Of a DNA stretch of 64,000 bases, positions 48,933 to 60,050 are shown piece by piece (the first letter of the stretch is position 1; each line of letters starts with the position of its first letter). Made by a program: the position numbers and the translations under genes. Source of the DNA: Pyricularia pennisetigena. Taxonomy: Eukaryota; Ascomycota; Sordariomycetes; Magnaporthales; Pyriculariaceae. Below the pieces are notes generated by a model. The model did not search any database, was not told where the DNA came from, and saw only the letters and a program-made list of their open reading frames with translations. The stretch is taken from contig NW_021940923.1 of the NCBI RefSeq assembly GCF_004337985.1, forward strand, positions 1-64,000. The letters run 5' to 3'.

Positions 48933-49556
48933 TTAAACCATATTACGTTTTATAAAAGGGCGGGATAATGTACCTCCTTGAGAAAGCACCGAATCTAATA
49001 ACGATCTAGCCCCATTTCCATACTTTGCACCAGTAACCATAGCAGATTCTCGCATGCTCCAAAACTGAGGACATATGACCCATATCCCATTATCAAGATA
49101 TTCGGACACAAAAGCTCCTTTTAGATCGGCACTGCAAAGTTTAGTGTTTTCACAAATTGTAATAAGTCTGTCTTTCGAATCTGGGTCCGTTAGTTGTTGA
49201 ATTTTTTTGAATTTTCGCTGAACGAGATCGATTATTTTGGGATCGTTGGATTGATACACCGTTTGAAACAGCGCATTATCTTGGCGTGCGGTTTGAAACG
49301 CAGATACCGCAACGTCGTAAGCCCTACATTAAAATTAATTAAAGGACGCAGATTTACAATTTATAATTTCCTCTTACTCAGCGAAAAATCGTTTAATAAG
49401 TGTTATTTGTTCTGTTGTACAACCGCTATAATCAGCAGGCTTTGGTGCAGAAGGCGGAGCACGTTTATCCAAAGCAGAATTCCCAACGTCTAATGCGTTT
49501 GCAAAAGTTGAAAATACGCTTATAGCGTAAAAACCAAAAGTTAAAAAAGTTCGCAT
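48933..49556 (-). CDS. Small secreted protein, possibly M35 (deuterolysin)-like, two exons
   Basis: Exon 1 is 49,556-49,378 and exon 2 is 49,323-48,933, joined over a 54-nt intron with GTAAGA and TAG borders. Splicing restores one frame of 189 codons ending in TAA. Residues 1-21 or so form a signal peptide (MRTFLTFGFYAISVFSTFANA). A Kex2-type LDKR site follows, so a mature form starting near APPSAP is likely. Four cysteines remain (GCTTEQ, ICENTKLC, VICPQF). The spacing and the CPQFW and LLDSVLSQGGTLS stretches recall fungal M35 metalloproteases, but where that family has HExxH this protein reads RPFIK and ends eight residues later, so a zinc peptidase is unlikely. Composition is normal and there are no internal stops: an intact gene in a mutated neighbourhood. 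Alternatively it is an unrelated effector-like protein. Confidence 0.72.
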
Positions 49557-49559
49557 AAT

Positions 49560-49905
49560 AGGCTATACAATAATAAGAATAATTTATAGGGGGTTTATAA
49601 GAATTCCTCTTTTTTATTCGTTTCGGAAGCCGATTAAGCTGGTGTAATTTAACCACAAAATAACGATTTAATTGACCCTTTTTGTACTCGTTTGGATATA
49701 GTAACCATATTTAAAATTTTACTAAATTTAGTGTTAATATTCAAAGACTTTGCTTTGCTTTAAATTATTAATCTGTGACCATTGAATGGCTTATTAAATA
49801 AGCGTGGGTATTTTTAATTATAAATAGTGTTTTAATGCGACCTATATTTGGTAATGTGTACAGCTTCTGTCCAAAAAATACATAACACGACAGGGGTTAA
49901 CATAG
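49560..49905. promoter_or_regulatory. Upstream region of the secreted-protein gene
   Basis: About 350 bases of low-copy-looking DNA between the start codon and the first transposon terminus. It probably holds the promoter. A TATAAATA string occurs (about 49,820, plus strand), but its role is not provable. Confidence 0.3.
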
Positions 49906-49978
49906 TCTCAATGCCTACACTAAACCCCCCTGCTGCCCAGTGGGGACCAAGCGCTCCATATACTATAGTGGCATAGAA
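49906..49978 (+). mobile_element. Terminal fragment of the AGTCTCARTGC family
   Basis: TAGTCTCAATGCCTACACTAAACCCCCC and the following GTGGGGACCAAGCGCTCCATA match the left end of the element at 52,911. The fragment abuts the right-end signature of the inverted copy beginning near 49,979. Confidence 0.55.
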
Positions 49979-51797
49979 TCAGGGCTTATCGCTAAAGCCC
50001 AAAGCTCCACAATTGATCCACTTCGTTCGCTTGGCTCTATTTCGTGGCTCAATCTCGGCTTTGCAATATACCTGTAGGTCCATCTAAAAAACGCTTTGGT
50101 TCAGGTTTGAGGACAATTTGTCGATTTTCGCCGTTCATGGCGGTATTTTGGGGATTTTTGCGGCCGACATTCCATTAGAAAAAAAATAAATAAAAATCGT
50201 AAAAATGAACGGTTTGCACGTTAAAAATAGCGTTAAGTACCGCTATTAGCGACTATTTGATTTAATTTTTTATCTGCTATAACGGCCGAATTGGATACCA
50301 CCTGCCCTTAATGGTTTATGGCGGTATTGTTTTTTCGATTTTTTTTTTTCGATTTTCGATTTTCTTTTAATATTATTTTTAATTTTGAACCAAATTTTGT
50401 GATTTTTGTACGTGGAGGGTCGTATACGTATTTTTACTGCTATATTAAATTTTAGTGCCTACACAGGATTATTTAAGCCGCTGAATCAACGGATAGGCAA
50501 AAGATGTACATTTTTATATACAATTAACAATCGGAACGCCTTTATATTTCTAACAGATTTAACGATAATTAAACCACAACTTTAGGGACGGAATCGCGTT
50601 AACATACAGACGTCCACGTTAAACCCAGTTTTAAATACCGGCTTTTATTATTCTTTTATATAAAAGAATATTAAATGTATATTATGCATCTATCTTCTGC
50701 TTTATTTAATTAATTCTATATTATTTTTGTTTTGCAATTAGATTTTGAGGTTCTTGCACATGGGGGGTGGCATACGCATAAATAATGACATATAACAGCT
50801 TGGTACCCATATTAAATTATATGAGCGGTCAAATAAGCGCGTGGCGTAAGGCGTACATAATTGCATATAAAATTTACAATCGAAACGGTTTTATATTTTT
50901 ACCAATTTTAAAAGTAATAAAACTAAAACTTCGAGGATTGAAATACGTGTATAAGCAAACGTCAGCGTGAGACCCGATGTATAATACCCGCTTTCACTGT
51001 TTCTTTAAAAAAAAAATGCTAATTTGTATTATGTTTCTATTTTTTACTTTATTCAATTAAATAAGGTTTATTAAAAGAAAGTTGATAGACACTTATAAAT
51101 AGAGATTTAAGAGAGTGGATACGTTAGATTTATTTTTGTTTTCACCCTGAATTGCCTAAGTTACTCAGCTTTTTAATAGATTATCGATTAATATAAAACT
51201 GTAATAAAAGTCTTAGCTTGAACAATAATAGCATGCACTTTGCAGTCCTGCATCCGTTAAAATTAAACATTATAGCCCAGCTCTACTTGAATATTTTATA
51301 CCGTTATATAAAATAATAAATAAATATTTTGAAAAATTGTAGACTTTACACAATATTTAAATATCTTTCGAAAAGATTAGTCACAGACCCGGTTTTCGAT
51401 GAATGAACGCCCAAATTCCAAATAATTTAACGCAGGTCATTTTATATTTTGACGATCTTTATTTAATTTTATATTCCAACTTTTAATTGCATATAGTGGT
51501 TACACTATTTGTTTTGCTATTAGAATGCGTATACAATATATATACCCGCTATAAACGGCGGAATGCGAGAAATTATCGTCAATAGTACCGCTATAAATGG
51601 CGAAATGCGACAAATTGTCGTTGATAATACCGGCGTACCGCCATAAACGGCGAAATGCGACAAATTATCCTTAGATTAGAACGAACGCGATCTTTTCGGC
51701 CAATATAATTAGTCGAAAAACCACGTGGCTAAAAGGTAGATAAAACGTTCGGTCCCCATTGCGAAGCAGGGGTGTTTAGTCTAAGCATTGAAATTAC
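49979..51797 (-). mobile_element. Non-autonomous TIR element, inverted copy (1.8 kb)
   Basis: Reverse-complement relative of 52,911-54,750. It begins AGGGCTTATCGCTAAAG (right-end signature) and ends TAGTCTAAGCATTGA (left-end signature). It contains two subterminal units of about 350 bp, each opening with an ACGTGGAGGGT- or ACATGGGGGGT-like string (50,410 and 50,758). It also has ACCGCTATAAATGGCGAAAT-type short repeats at 51,545-51,670. No coding frame is supported, so it would depend on a transposase encoded elsewhere. Confidence 0.65.
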
Positions 51798-51855
51798 CTG
51801 TAGGTTAGGTCCACGCAACGTCGCATTTATTCTAATTTTAAGGACAATTTATTAG

Positions 51856-52068
51856 GTTTAGGGCTTACCCCTTAAGCTTAGAGCTCGACAATTAATCGAT
51901 TTCGTGGTTTAATTGCAGCTCTGCAATGTACGTCTGGGTCCATCCAAAAAACGCTTTAAACGCGATTTTTTCGGACATTGTAATTGGCGAAAAAGCCATG
52001 TGGCTGAAAGGTTAATGGAGCGCTGTGTCCCCATTGCAAAGCAGGGGGTTTAATCTAAGCATTGAAAT
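51856..52068 (-). mobile_element. Short (~210 bp) derivative of the same TIR element
   Basis: Has both end signatures within 213 bases: AGGGCTTACCCCTTAAGC at left and AATCTAAGCATTGAAA at right, with TGGGTCCATCCAAAAAACGC and GGCGAAAAAGCCATGTGGCT between. This is the MITE-like, internally deleted form. A further right-end signature in the opposite orientation lies at 52,105-52,180. Confidence 0.55.
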
Positions 52069-52495
52069 AAATTTTGAAACTCTCTAGTTAAAGCCAAAGG
52101 TATAGTGTAAAACCATAATTAAGCCACGGAGGGAATTAATTGTGAAGGTCGAGGCTTTAGGGGTAAGGCTATACGCAAAAGGGAATAATAATTAAATAGA
52201 ATTGGGCCCTTATCTTAAAAGTAATAAGAGGAATCCATAGTAAATATTACGGGAGTTGAAAAACCAGCGGAAGGTTTAAAAAAACGTCAAAAGATTTTTT
52301 CTACCCTCCTCGATTAAGGGGGAAGGGAGATAAAACGGTAGGAACATCGGGCTAAATACGAATAGGTGGTTTTTGAAGGCTATTTTATGAGGGGCGGTGG
52401 GTTTTACGAATCGAATTGGTGGAATAATACTAAATGCGAGGTAAGTAGTATATATAATATATAGGTACATTGTTACGTATATAATGATATACACA

Positions 52496-52821
52496 GCCTA
52501 AAATATAGAGGGTGAATTTTATTTGGGGTTTTTAAAGGGTGTGTTGGGCGGGCTGGGAAAAATACCAAAAGAATAATTAAATAACGGTGTATTAATAAAA
52601 ACTTAGGATAACCCGGAAAAAACAGTGGCTAATAATGGGTCTAAAGTGAAAAGAATAGGGTTAGGGCTAGCGGCGAAAAAGTTGAAAATGACGGAAAATC
52701 GCATATAAGATCGCGTTGATTTTTAAGATATTCAGGGTGAGGTTAACGTTATAATAAATATATCGTTATAATCAGGCAATTTTTGCGCATTTTCTGATAT
52801 TTATATTAAAAGAATATATAT
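52496..52821 (+). repeat. 326-bp repeat X, first copy (contains the empty site)
   Basis: Begins AGCCTAAAATATAGAG and includes AAGAATAATTAAATAACGG and GTGGCTAATAATGGGT. A second copy starts at 52,822 and is split by the 52,911-54,750 element, then continues at 54,751. The first copy therefore shows the uninterrupted target. Confidence 0.75.
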
Positions 52822-52910
52822 AGCCTAAAATATAGAAGGTGAATTTTAAACGTGGTTTTTATAGGGTATTTTGGGCGGGCTGGGAAAAATAACAAAAGAA
52901 TAATTAAATA

Positions 52911-53873
52911 TAGTCTCAGTGCTTAGACTAGACCCCCCTGCTTTGCAGTGGGGACCGAGCGCTCCATATACCTTTTAGCCACATGGTTTTTCGACCAATT
53001 ATATTGGCCGAAAAAATCGCGCTCGTTCTAGTTTAAGGACATCTTGTCGCATTTCAAGGTTCATGGCGGTACCACGAACGACAATTTGTTGCATTTCGCC
53101 GTTTATAGCGGGTATATAGAATATGTTCGCACTATATTGGCAGAAAGAGATTGTATAATTATAGTATGCAATTAAATATTTAATTAAAAAAATAAATAAA
53201 AATCATAAAGATATAAGATAACCTGCGTTGGATAGATTGGAGCTTGGTATTTTCTTCATAACAGCCCTGCTTCTCTAGCTAGTGTATTTGGGAAGATATT
53301 TAAATATTTACTAAGATTTGTAATCTTTCAACATATTTAATTTTTATGTTAAAAAGTGGTATATAAGATTATTTTGAAAATGAATTACAATATTTGTGGC
53401 CTACCAGACTTAACACCGCGAGGTGCATACAGTTACTAATTGAAACAAAAGTTATTATTATTTTTGTATTTACTAATAATTAATTAAAAATCTGAATAAT
53501 TTACGCAAATACCAATAAAGTCAAGACAAATATCAATATGTCCATTCTTTTTTGAGTCTTTAAATAAATCTTATGAAGCTTTTTTTATTAGTTTTATTTA
53601 ATTAAATTAAGCAAAAAATACAAAAATAACACAAATTTAGCATTTTTTTATATAAGAAAATAACGAAAGCGGCTATTATAAATCGAATTTTACGTTAACG
53701 TTTTTTATATACGTTATCCACTCCTTAAAGTTTTGGTCTTATCAATGTTGAAATTAGTAAAATTATAAAAGCATTTCGATTGTGAATTATATATAAAATT
53801 AAATATACCTTACCTATCCGAAAATCTAACGCCTTATATAATCGGATATGCGTATTAAGCTGTGATACTTAAC

Positions 53874-53916
<43 letters not shown>

Positions 53917-54263
53917 ATATATCACCCCCCACGTGCAAAACCATCAAATCTGGCTGCAAAACAAAAACAATACAAAATTAATTAAATAAAAATAAAGCAA
54001 AAGGATTTATAAAGCACACATTTAATTCTTTTCAATAAAAAAAAGCTTTAAGTGCCAGTATTATGGATTTAGTCTCACGTAAACGTTTGTTGACACACGT
54101 TATCCAATCCCTGAAGCTATGGGTTTATTATTGTTAAAGTTAGTCAAAATATAAACGAATTTCGATTGTAAATTATATATAAAAAATGTATACTTTGCCT
54201 ACCCGCTTATTTGACTGCTTATAAAATACGGTATACACACCAAAATTTATTATAACGGTATAA

Positions 54264-54295
<32 letters not shown>

Positions 54296-54750
54296 ATATA
54301 TATACGACCCTCGACGTGCAAAAAGTTTTAAATCTGGTTAAGAATTAAAAATAATATTGAAAATAATCGAAAATCGAAAAAAAATCGAAAAAATAATACC
54401 GCCTTGAACGGATTAAGGGCCGTTGGTATCCAATTCGGCCGTTATAATAAATAATAAAATAAATTAAATTGCTGCTAATCGCTGTATTAAACGCTGTTTT
54501 TAACGAAATTTTCTTTTTTCAATATTTTGCGTAGTTGTGGAATTAGAAGGGAGTGTCGGTCGCAAAAATGCCAAAAATACCGCTATAAATGGCGAAAATC
54601 GACAATTTATCCTTAACCCTAAACCAAACGGTTTTTTGGATGGACCCACAAATATATTGCAAAACCGCAATTAAGCCACGAAGTGGAGCGAAGCGAACGA
54701 AGTGGATCAATTGTGGAGCTTTGGCCTTCAGGGATAAGCCCTCAGACTTG
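52911..54750 (+). mobile_element. Non-autonomous TIR element with 8-bp target duplication (1,840 bp)
   Basis: Ends are TAGTCTCAGTGCTTAGAC and, reversed from the right, CAAGTCTGAGGGCTTATC: imperfect inverted termini sharing AGTCT-AG-GCTTA. ATTAAATA occurs at 52,903-52,910 and again at 54,751-54,758. The uninterrupted paralogue at 52,575 has ATTAAATA once, confirming an 8-bp duplication, the size made by hAT transposases. There is no transposase frame. Internal features are two ~380-bp subterminal units and two TA microsatellites. Confidence 0.75.
53877..53916. repeat. TA dinucleotide microsatellite
   Basis: About 18 TA repeats. A similar tract lies at 54,263-54,303. Each marks the edge of a subterminal repeat unit next to CACGTGCAAAA or GACGTGCAAAA. 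Confidence 0.95.
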
Positions 54751-55078
54751 ATTAAATAAAGGTAAATTGATAAAAGTTTAGAATAAGCCGGTAGAAAAGT
54801 GGCTAATAATGGGTATAGGGTGAAAATAATAAGGTGAGGGCTAGCGGCAAATAAATTAAAAATAACGGAAAATCGCCTACAAAATCACGTTGATTTTTAA
54901 AATGTTAATAATATGGGTTGCTAATAGGGGTTTAAGTACTAACCTAGGTGAGGCGTGGTGCTAGTTGCGTTATAAAAGCTTGTAATTACAAGGCTTAAAT
55001 GCACTAATTTGCTCACGAAAATGGTTTACTAATCTTGGGATTAACATTTTAAGTTCGTTGGTGGGGGAGACTTTGCTT

Positions 55079-55734
55079 TGTGAACATGGCTAGCGCAGGG
55101 CTCATTATATTAGCTACCCTGCATTATCTTATAACGGCTAGCACGGGCTAATTTTATTAGTCACCCTGCATCGAATAAATAAATAAATAACAAATAAAAC
55201 GTATACGCGTTTATACACACAAAGCTTTATATATCACGTCTTTGTTCATAGTTTCAACAACAAAACAAATACGTCATATTTAATCTAGCTTAATGGTATA
55301 ATGCACGTACCATAATTTATATTATATATACGTTGAAGTGCGTGGGTTCGAATCCCGTTGTGGTCGCAGATTTTCTGTGCATGCATAAGCACAATAGGCC
55401 GTTAGGCTCAATGGGCCGTTAGGCTCAATAGGTCGGCAGGTCAGTCACATGAATAAGGCCAAATCATGTGACGTGACCCCGCATTCCGGACATCCGGATC
55501 GAAGATCTGCACCTACGGATTCGAACACGTAATTCATAACTTAGCCTCAGATTTATCACCTTCATAACCTTCATCGATTCAACGATTCAACGAATCGATT
55601 GTGCAACAATATATTATCTCTATTACCCGCTAGCAGACGGTTATCTGCCATTTTAACGTTCCATCAACCTTATACGTGATCCACTTTTCCCCGCGTTCAA
55701 GATTAAGCTTATTCTATTTCGTAACCTCCTCACA
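55079..55734 (+). mobile_element. TGTGA...TCACA element, copy 2 (656 bp)
   Basis: Starts TGTGAACATGG and ends CCTCACA, flanked by TGCTT on both sides (55,074-55,078 and 55,735-55,739). The uninterrupted target is present in the other Copia LTRs (reverse strand near 56,900 and 60,445), proving a clean insertion with 5-bp duplication. It is nearly identical to 43,261-43,902. Hairpins with GCAGGG/CCCTGC stems lie in the first 100 bases. Confidence 0.9.
55281..55370 (+). other. tRNA-like block with Pol III A and B boxes (copy 2)
   Basis: A-box-like TAGCTTAATGGTATAATGC at about 55,285 and B box GGGTTCGAATCCC at 55,344-55,356. One A-box base differs from copy 1 (G to A). A second TTCGAA motif on the other strand (about 55,521) pairs less well. 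Confidence 0.7.
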
Positions 55735-56116
55735 TGCTTTATCTCCCTTATATATTTTCCGACATCGAAGCGGGGGTCCGCACCCCATAAAGGGTTCCGG
55801 TGCCGCACACGATTTTCCCCAAGACTATTTTATATACATTTTTTAAAAAACACCCTCCTTTCCATAAAAACCATTTCTAAGCTCGCAATAATTTGGTAAT
55901 TTGGTAAAAATTTTAACCCGATACAGGGTAGCTAACTCGTCGGTGCAGGGTGGGTGTTAAATCCCACACGCTGACCCTCTAAATTGCAATTCCTGCAACA
56001 TATAATATAACGGAAAATTTAACAACCCCGATAGCCCCACTTCGTCACTATTTATTATGGCTTATATTGAAGTAGAAATGAATTAACTACATGCTAAATA
56101 ACGCATATAATTAACA

Positions 56117-56504
56117 ATTATGTCTTAATTATTAGCCAAATGTTACAAACTTATAAAAAGCGTATTGGTAAGCGAAATTAATAATATAATTAGCGGATTT
56201 AATGTTGGATTAATATTCAAAACAATCATTGGAACTATTTCGAAAAAGTTGAATTTATCTTTTTCACCTATGGTGATATGCACGGATTACCTATGGTTAC
56301 AGCAATATTAAGTGCAACTGGGGATAATAAGGGAAAAACGGTTTATAATTAATTTTTTTGAATTTTAAACCGTTATATAAAAAACGTAGAACTTAAAAAG
56401 ATTAAATGGATTTTAGGAGATAATAATCCGGCAAATTTCATAACGAAAAAAGCGCCCAATAAGGTTTTAACGGAATTTATTCATACCAATTCGGCGGTAA
56501 TACG
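56117..56504 (+). pseudogene. Copia pol 3' end (RNase H) remnant
   Basis: Reads ISGFNVGLIFKTIIGTISKK then MVICTDYLW, LGIIREKRFIIN and, after stops, IKWILGDNNPANFITKKAPN. This is the end of Copia RNase H, as in fungal elements where CTDS, GTTKEKR and NPAD-x-TK are conserved. It runs straight into the LTR at 56,505. The rest of pol is missing, replaced by the inverted LTR on its left. RIP stops are present. Confidence 0.8.
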
Positions 56505-57070
56505 TGTTAATTATATGCGTTATTTGGCATATAATAGGTGCACTTTTATCTGTATATAAGCCACAATAGATAGTGCCGAAGTGGGGCTATTGGGCTGTCG
56601 GATTTTCTATTATATTTTGTGTGTTGCAGGAATTGCGATTTAAAGTCAGCGAAGGGGATTTCACCCTGTACCGGGTTTAGCACCCACCCTGCACTTACGA
56701 GTCAGCTACCCTGTACCGGGTTGAAATTTTCACCAAATCAGCAAATTAGTGCGAGCCTAAAATTGGTCTGTATAAAAATGAGGGTGTTTTTTTAACAACG
56801 CATATAAAATAATTTTTCGGAAAATTGTGTGCGGCACCGGAACCCTTTGCGGGGTGCGGACCCCCATTTCGATATCGGAAAATATATAAGGGAAAGAAAG
56901 CAAAGTTTCCCCCACCAATAAATTTAATCTATTAATCCCAAAATTAGTGAACCGTTTTAATAAATTTAATCCATTTAAACCCTGTAATTACAGGCTTTTA
57001 TAATGCAATTAGCACCACGCCGCACCTAAGCTAATACCTAAGCCCCTATTAGCAACCCATATTATTAACA
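56505..57070 (+). mobile_element. Copia LTR (566 bp), shared by two bodies
   Basis: TGTTAATTATATGCG to ATATTATTAACA. Preceded by pol end sequence and followed by a primer-binding site, so it serves as the 3' LTR of one body and the 5' LTR of the next. Confidence 0.9.
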
Positions 57071-57084
57071 GGTTATAAGCCCGG
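57071..57084 (+). promoter_or_regulatory. Primer-binding site resembling half initiator-tRNA type
   Basis: GGTTATAAGCCCGG directly follows the LTR. The expected site for priming by the anticodon half of initiator tRNA-Met, known from Ty5 and Copia, has TGA where this has TAA, one transition away. The same site follows the LTR at 60,605. Confidence 0.65.
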
Positions 57085-57843
57085 AAAGGTTTTAGTTTGT
57101 GCATTAAAGTGTATTTTGCATCGTTGGAAAACCTGAAATTTAGGCTTTATTTTGGTTATTGTCGCATTTTTACAGCACGTATATTGATGAAGATATTGCT
57201 GTTTTTGTGCGAAATTATTGGTTTTAGGCGCTAATTCAGCACCTACCCCCCTATATTTACAGTGGAGATCGCTAAAAGTTAGCGTTCGATTTAGGCCTTT
57301 TTAAGTACTGCAGCGATCGCTTGCATTGCAAATCCAAAATTTTTGGTATGGTTTTTGTGGATCGTGCACGCCACTATAATTGGTTCAAAATTTTAATAGG
57401 GTTCACGCTAGCGAATTAGGACCAAAAACCCCTGTATTCGTTCGCTAATAGCCCATTAAACCCTAGTGCGTTTAATAAAGTTTACAATAGCCCATAAACC
57501 CATTAGCGGAACTACGTTAGTGGTTAATTTACCCTGCATAATACCCTGCAGTTTACCCTGCACCCATTTAACGAATTAAATTTGTTACGTGCACCTGGAT
57601 TGGTACAAATACCAGGGCACCCATAATTCCGGATTTCAGGGATTCCAACCCTGTATTTTAGTGGATTTTAACCACTAAAAATAGCAATTAACCCTGTAAT
57701 GGGCAATTACAAACCTATACCTGTTAAAAGGCAAACGGTATAGCAAATCCTAAATTAAACAAGGTATTTACCCCTAAACTATTAGGTTAATTAATTATAA
57801 TGATAAATTAGCGAATTGCAATTATAATTTAAATTACCCTATA
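57085..57843 (+). other. Copia leader region
   Basis: Untranslated sequence between primer site and gag, conserved with 60,619-61,403. Contains repeated ACCCTGCA-type motifs (57,530-57,570). No frame. Confidence 0.65.
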
Positions 57844-58818
57844 ATAGACACCAGCCTTATATCGGGCCTTCCAGGCCCAATTTTAATAAATAGAGGGCCT
57901 AAACCCAGCCCAAACAAAGTTTTAATCGCTAAATTACAGACCCAAAACCTGCAATTAAAAGCGTTAATTACGCAAGTAAATCAATTTTAAAGGACAATTT
58001 AATAATAAACTGCCCTATTAACCCTAAAAAGCGGTAATTACATTAATTTTATTAGTAATTCGGAGAATAACCCCGTTACCGCCGCCCCTAATCCACCCGG
58101 TAACCTTATTTTAGGTGACGGAATAGGTAAAAAATTATCGAAACGGGTATTTTCCTTCCCCGAAAATTGTAAATTAATAGGGATTAGCAATTACGATTTG
58201 TGGAAATAGGCGTTAATAATATAATTTAGGGCTATAAAAGCAGCGGAATTTATTTCCTACTTTAAAATTGGTTACACCCTACCGAAATACGAGCAATTAA
58301 TCCTATTATTATTAATAAAAATTAATTTAACTAAAAAACCTTTAAAATCTATTACATGGTGTTCCAGCCCCGTAACGGCTTATAAAACCCTGGAAGATAG
58401 CTATTCCGTTACACCCGAAATTAATCGAAACTCAATATATCGGGAATTCCACGCCTTAAATTTTTCGAAATTTAAAGGATTAATACCTAAATTTAACAAC
58501 CATTTTAATTTACTGGCAGCTAAATTAACGAATATTAACCTACAAATTAACCCCGTAAACGTACGAAATAATTACCTACGGGCTTTGGAAAGGATATTTC
58601 CTATTTGGACCGAACGCCAACGCAATACCCAACGGGCCCTGCAGGTAATAGGCCAAAATTGGGAAAAATTAAATTTGCAATACATTATGGCGGACCTTAT
58701 ATCCGAAAATTCGATTTTAAGCTTTACAGCGGCTAAAACTGTTTATCGTAGGCTTAAAGGTAAACAAACGGGTAAAAAGAACGTTAAAAAAGGCGCTAAA
58801 AAGGAGGATAATGGGTAG
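57844..58818 (+). pseudogene. Copia gag, body 1
   Basis: A 325-codon frame with few stops. The start codon is ATA here but ATG in body 2 (61,404), a G-to-A change. The C-terminal half is readable without a stop from 58,585: ERIFPIWTERQRNTQRALQV, then a basic KGKQTGKKNVKKGAKK tail. The pattern ALERIFPIWxERQR is typical of fungal Copia gag. Confidence 0.8.
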
Positions 58819-60050
58819 GAAACCACTTTTAAATCACGAAAAAAGGTAATAAAAACTTTAATTCGGATTTTGTTTTTGCAAAAAATACTAAATCCTCCAA
58901 TTCCAACGAGTTAACCGCTGGAACGTCCATAATTTTTATAAATTTCGAACTATTTTCGGGTCCGATTCCAGGTGACGTTAACAAAAGCGCAGCGTATAAC
59001 GCCCTAAAATAGGAGATTAATTCCGCTATTAACGGAACTATAAAACTACGTTCGAATTCGGGTTCGGTAATTAATACCGGTAAAACCTTAAAATTACAGG
59101 TTTTAATAACTAATTTTAAGGTTTAAACAGAGCCTGGACGCGGCGTAAAAAGGACCCCTAAATTATAAAAATTAAGTTACCCTATCCTTTACGATACAGG
59201 TAACACGCACGATATTTTTGCAAATAAGCAATTTTTTACCGATTATACCCCCGGTTCTACAATTAAAATCGGTATAGGAAATAGCCTTGTTAGGCCTGTA
59301 AGTACCGGAACTGTAAAAATACCGGTCCGTTACAGCGAAAAAACTGACGAATTTAAAAAGGTTACGTTAAATAACGTTTTATTTGTTCCTTCGTTTGGAA
59401 TAAATATCGTTAATGGTTTTATACATTATAATATAAAGGGCATATTATTAAAAATACCCTATATAATAAAAATTTGTAAAGCGTGGGGACGCCTAAATAC
59501 CGTTTAACATTTGTTTTATTTAAAGGTTAAAGGGTGCGATATCCTTATTCGAAATAACGTTATTTCGAATTACGCCTATATAGTAGGTTAATATAGCACG
59601 GCTTTTAACATAACCTAACAAATGGGTTATAAAGCCTACGTAACCCCGTTGGAAATAAAACTAAATAATATAAACCCCGAAAATGACGAGGATTATAAAA
59701 TTTACACCGATTTAAAACCGGAAAAAAATACGGTAACGGAAAAGCTAAATGCCGAACAAAATATGGAAATAACCGTAAATTCACCTATAACGTAGAAATT
59801 TAGCGGCAAAAACCCTGAAAATCCACGTGAAACTGGGCCCCGTAGGCCCGGTATACCGTTAGGTAGCCCTTTTATGCAACCTAATATAAAAATGACTATT
59901 TCCGAAAAAAGGGGCTTTCCCACACAAGAAATCCGTTATTAAACCCTTTTTGTTATCGGATTTAAAACAGGCCCTTATAAATTACTTTCTCTTAGGTTTA
60001 AAGCGGATTACGGACGGTTGGTTAACCCTTAAAAGAAACGGAATTATAAG
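58819..60050 (+). pseudogene. Copia protease and pre-integrase remnant, body 1
   Basis: The aspartic protease active site YDTGNTHDIFANKQFF (about 59,189-59,236) is followed by GTVKIPVRYSEKTDEFKK and VTLNNVLFVPSFGINIVNGF, the standard Copia protease order. After 59,450 the frame is broken. It ends at 60,050 directly against an LTR, whereas the matching sequence in body 2 continues into integrase, so integrase, reverse transcriptase and RNase H are deleted here. Confidence 0.85.

Larger units (their letters stand above)
52822..54902 (+). repeat. Repeat X, second copy, split by a transposon
   Basis: The left part (52,822-52,910) and right part (54,751-54,902) together match repeat X at 52,496-52,740. 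The copy is cut again at 54,902 by an inverted Copia LTR. Confidence 0.7.
54903..56116 (-). mobile_element. Copia LTR, inverted, interrupted by a TGTGA element
   Basis: Reverse complement of the LTRs at 56,505-57,070 and 60,051-60,604, with ends TGTTAA/TTAACA. Without the 656-bp insertion and its duplication it is about 553 bp. The left flank is repeat X. The right flank is Copia pol sequence in the opposite orientation, so this junction is a rearrangement and not a simple solo LTR. Confidence 0.85.

Noticed and set aside
50785..50970. 61-codon plus-strand frame
   Set aside because: Lies in a subterminal repeat of a non-autonomous transposon, and the related repeat units do not keep the frame.
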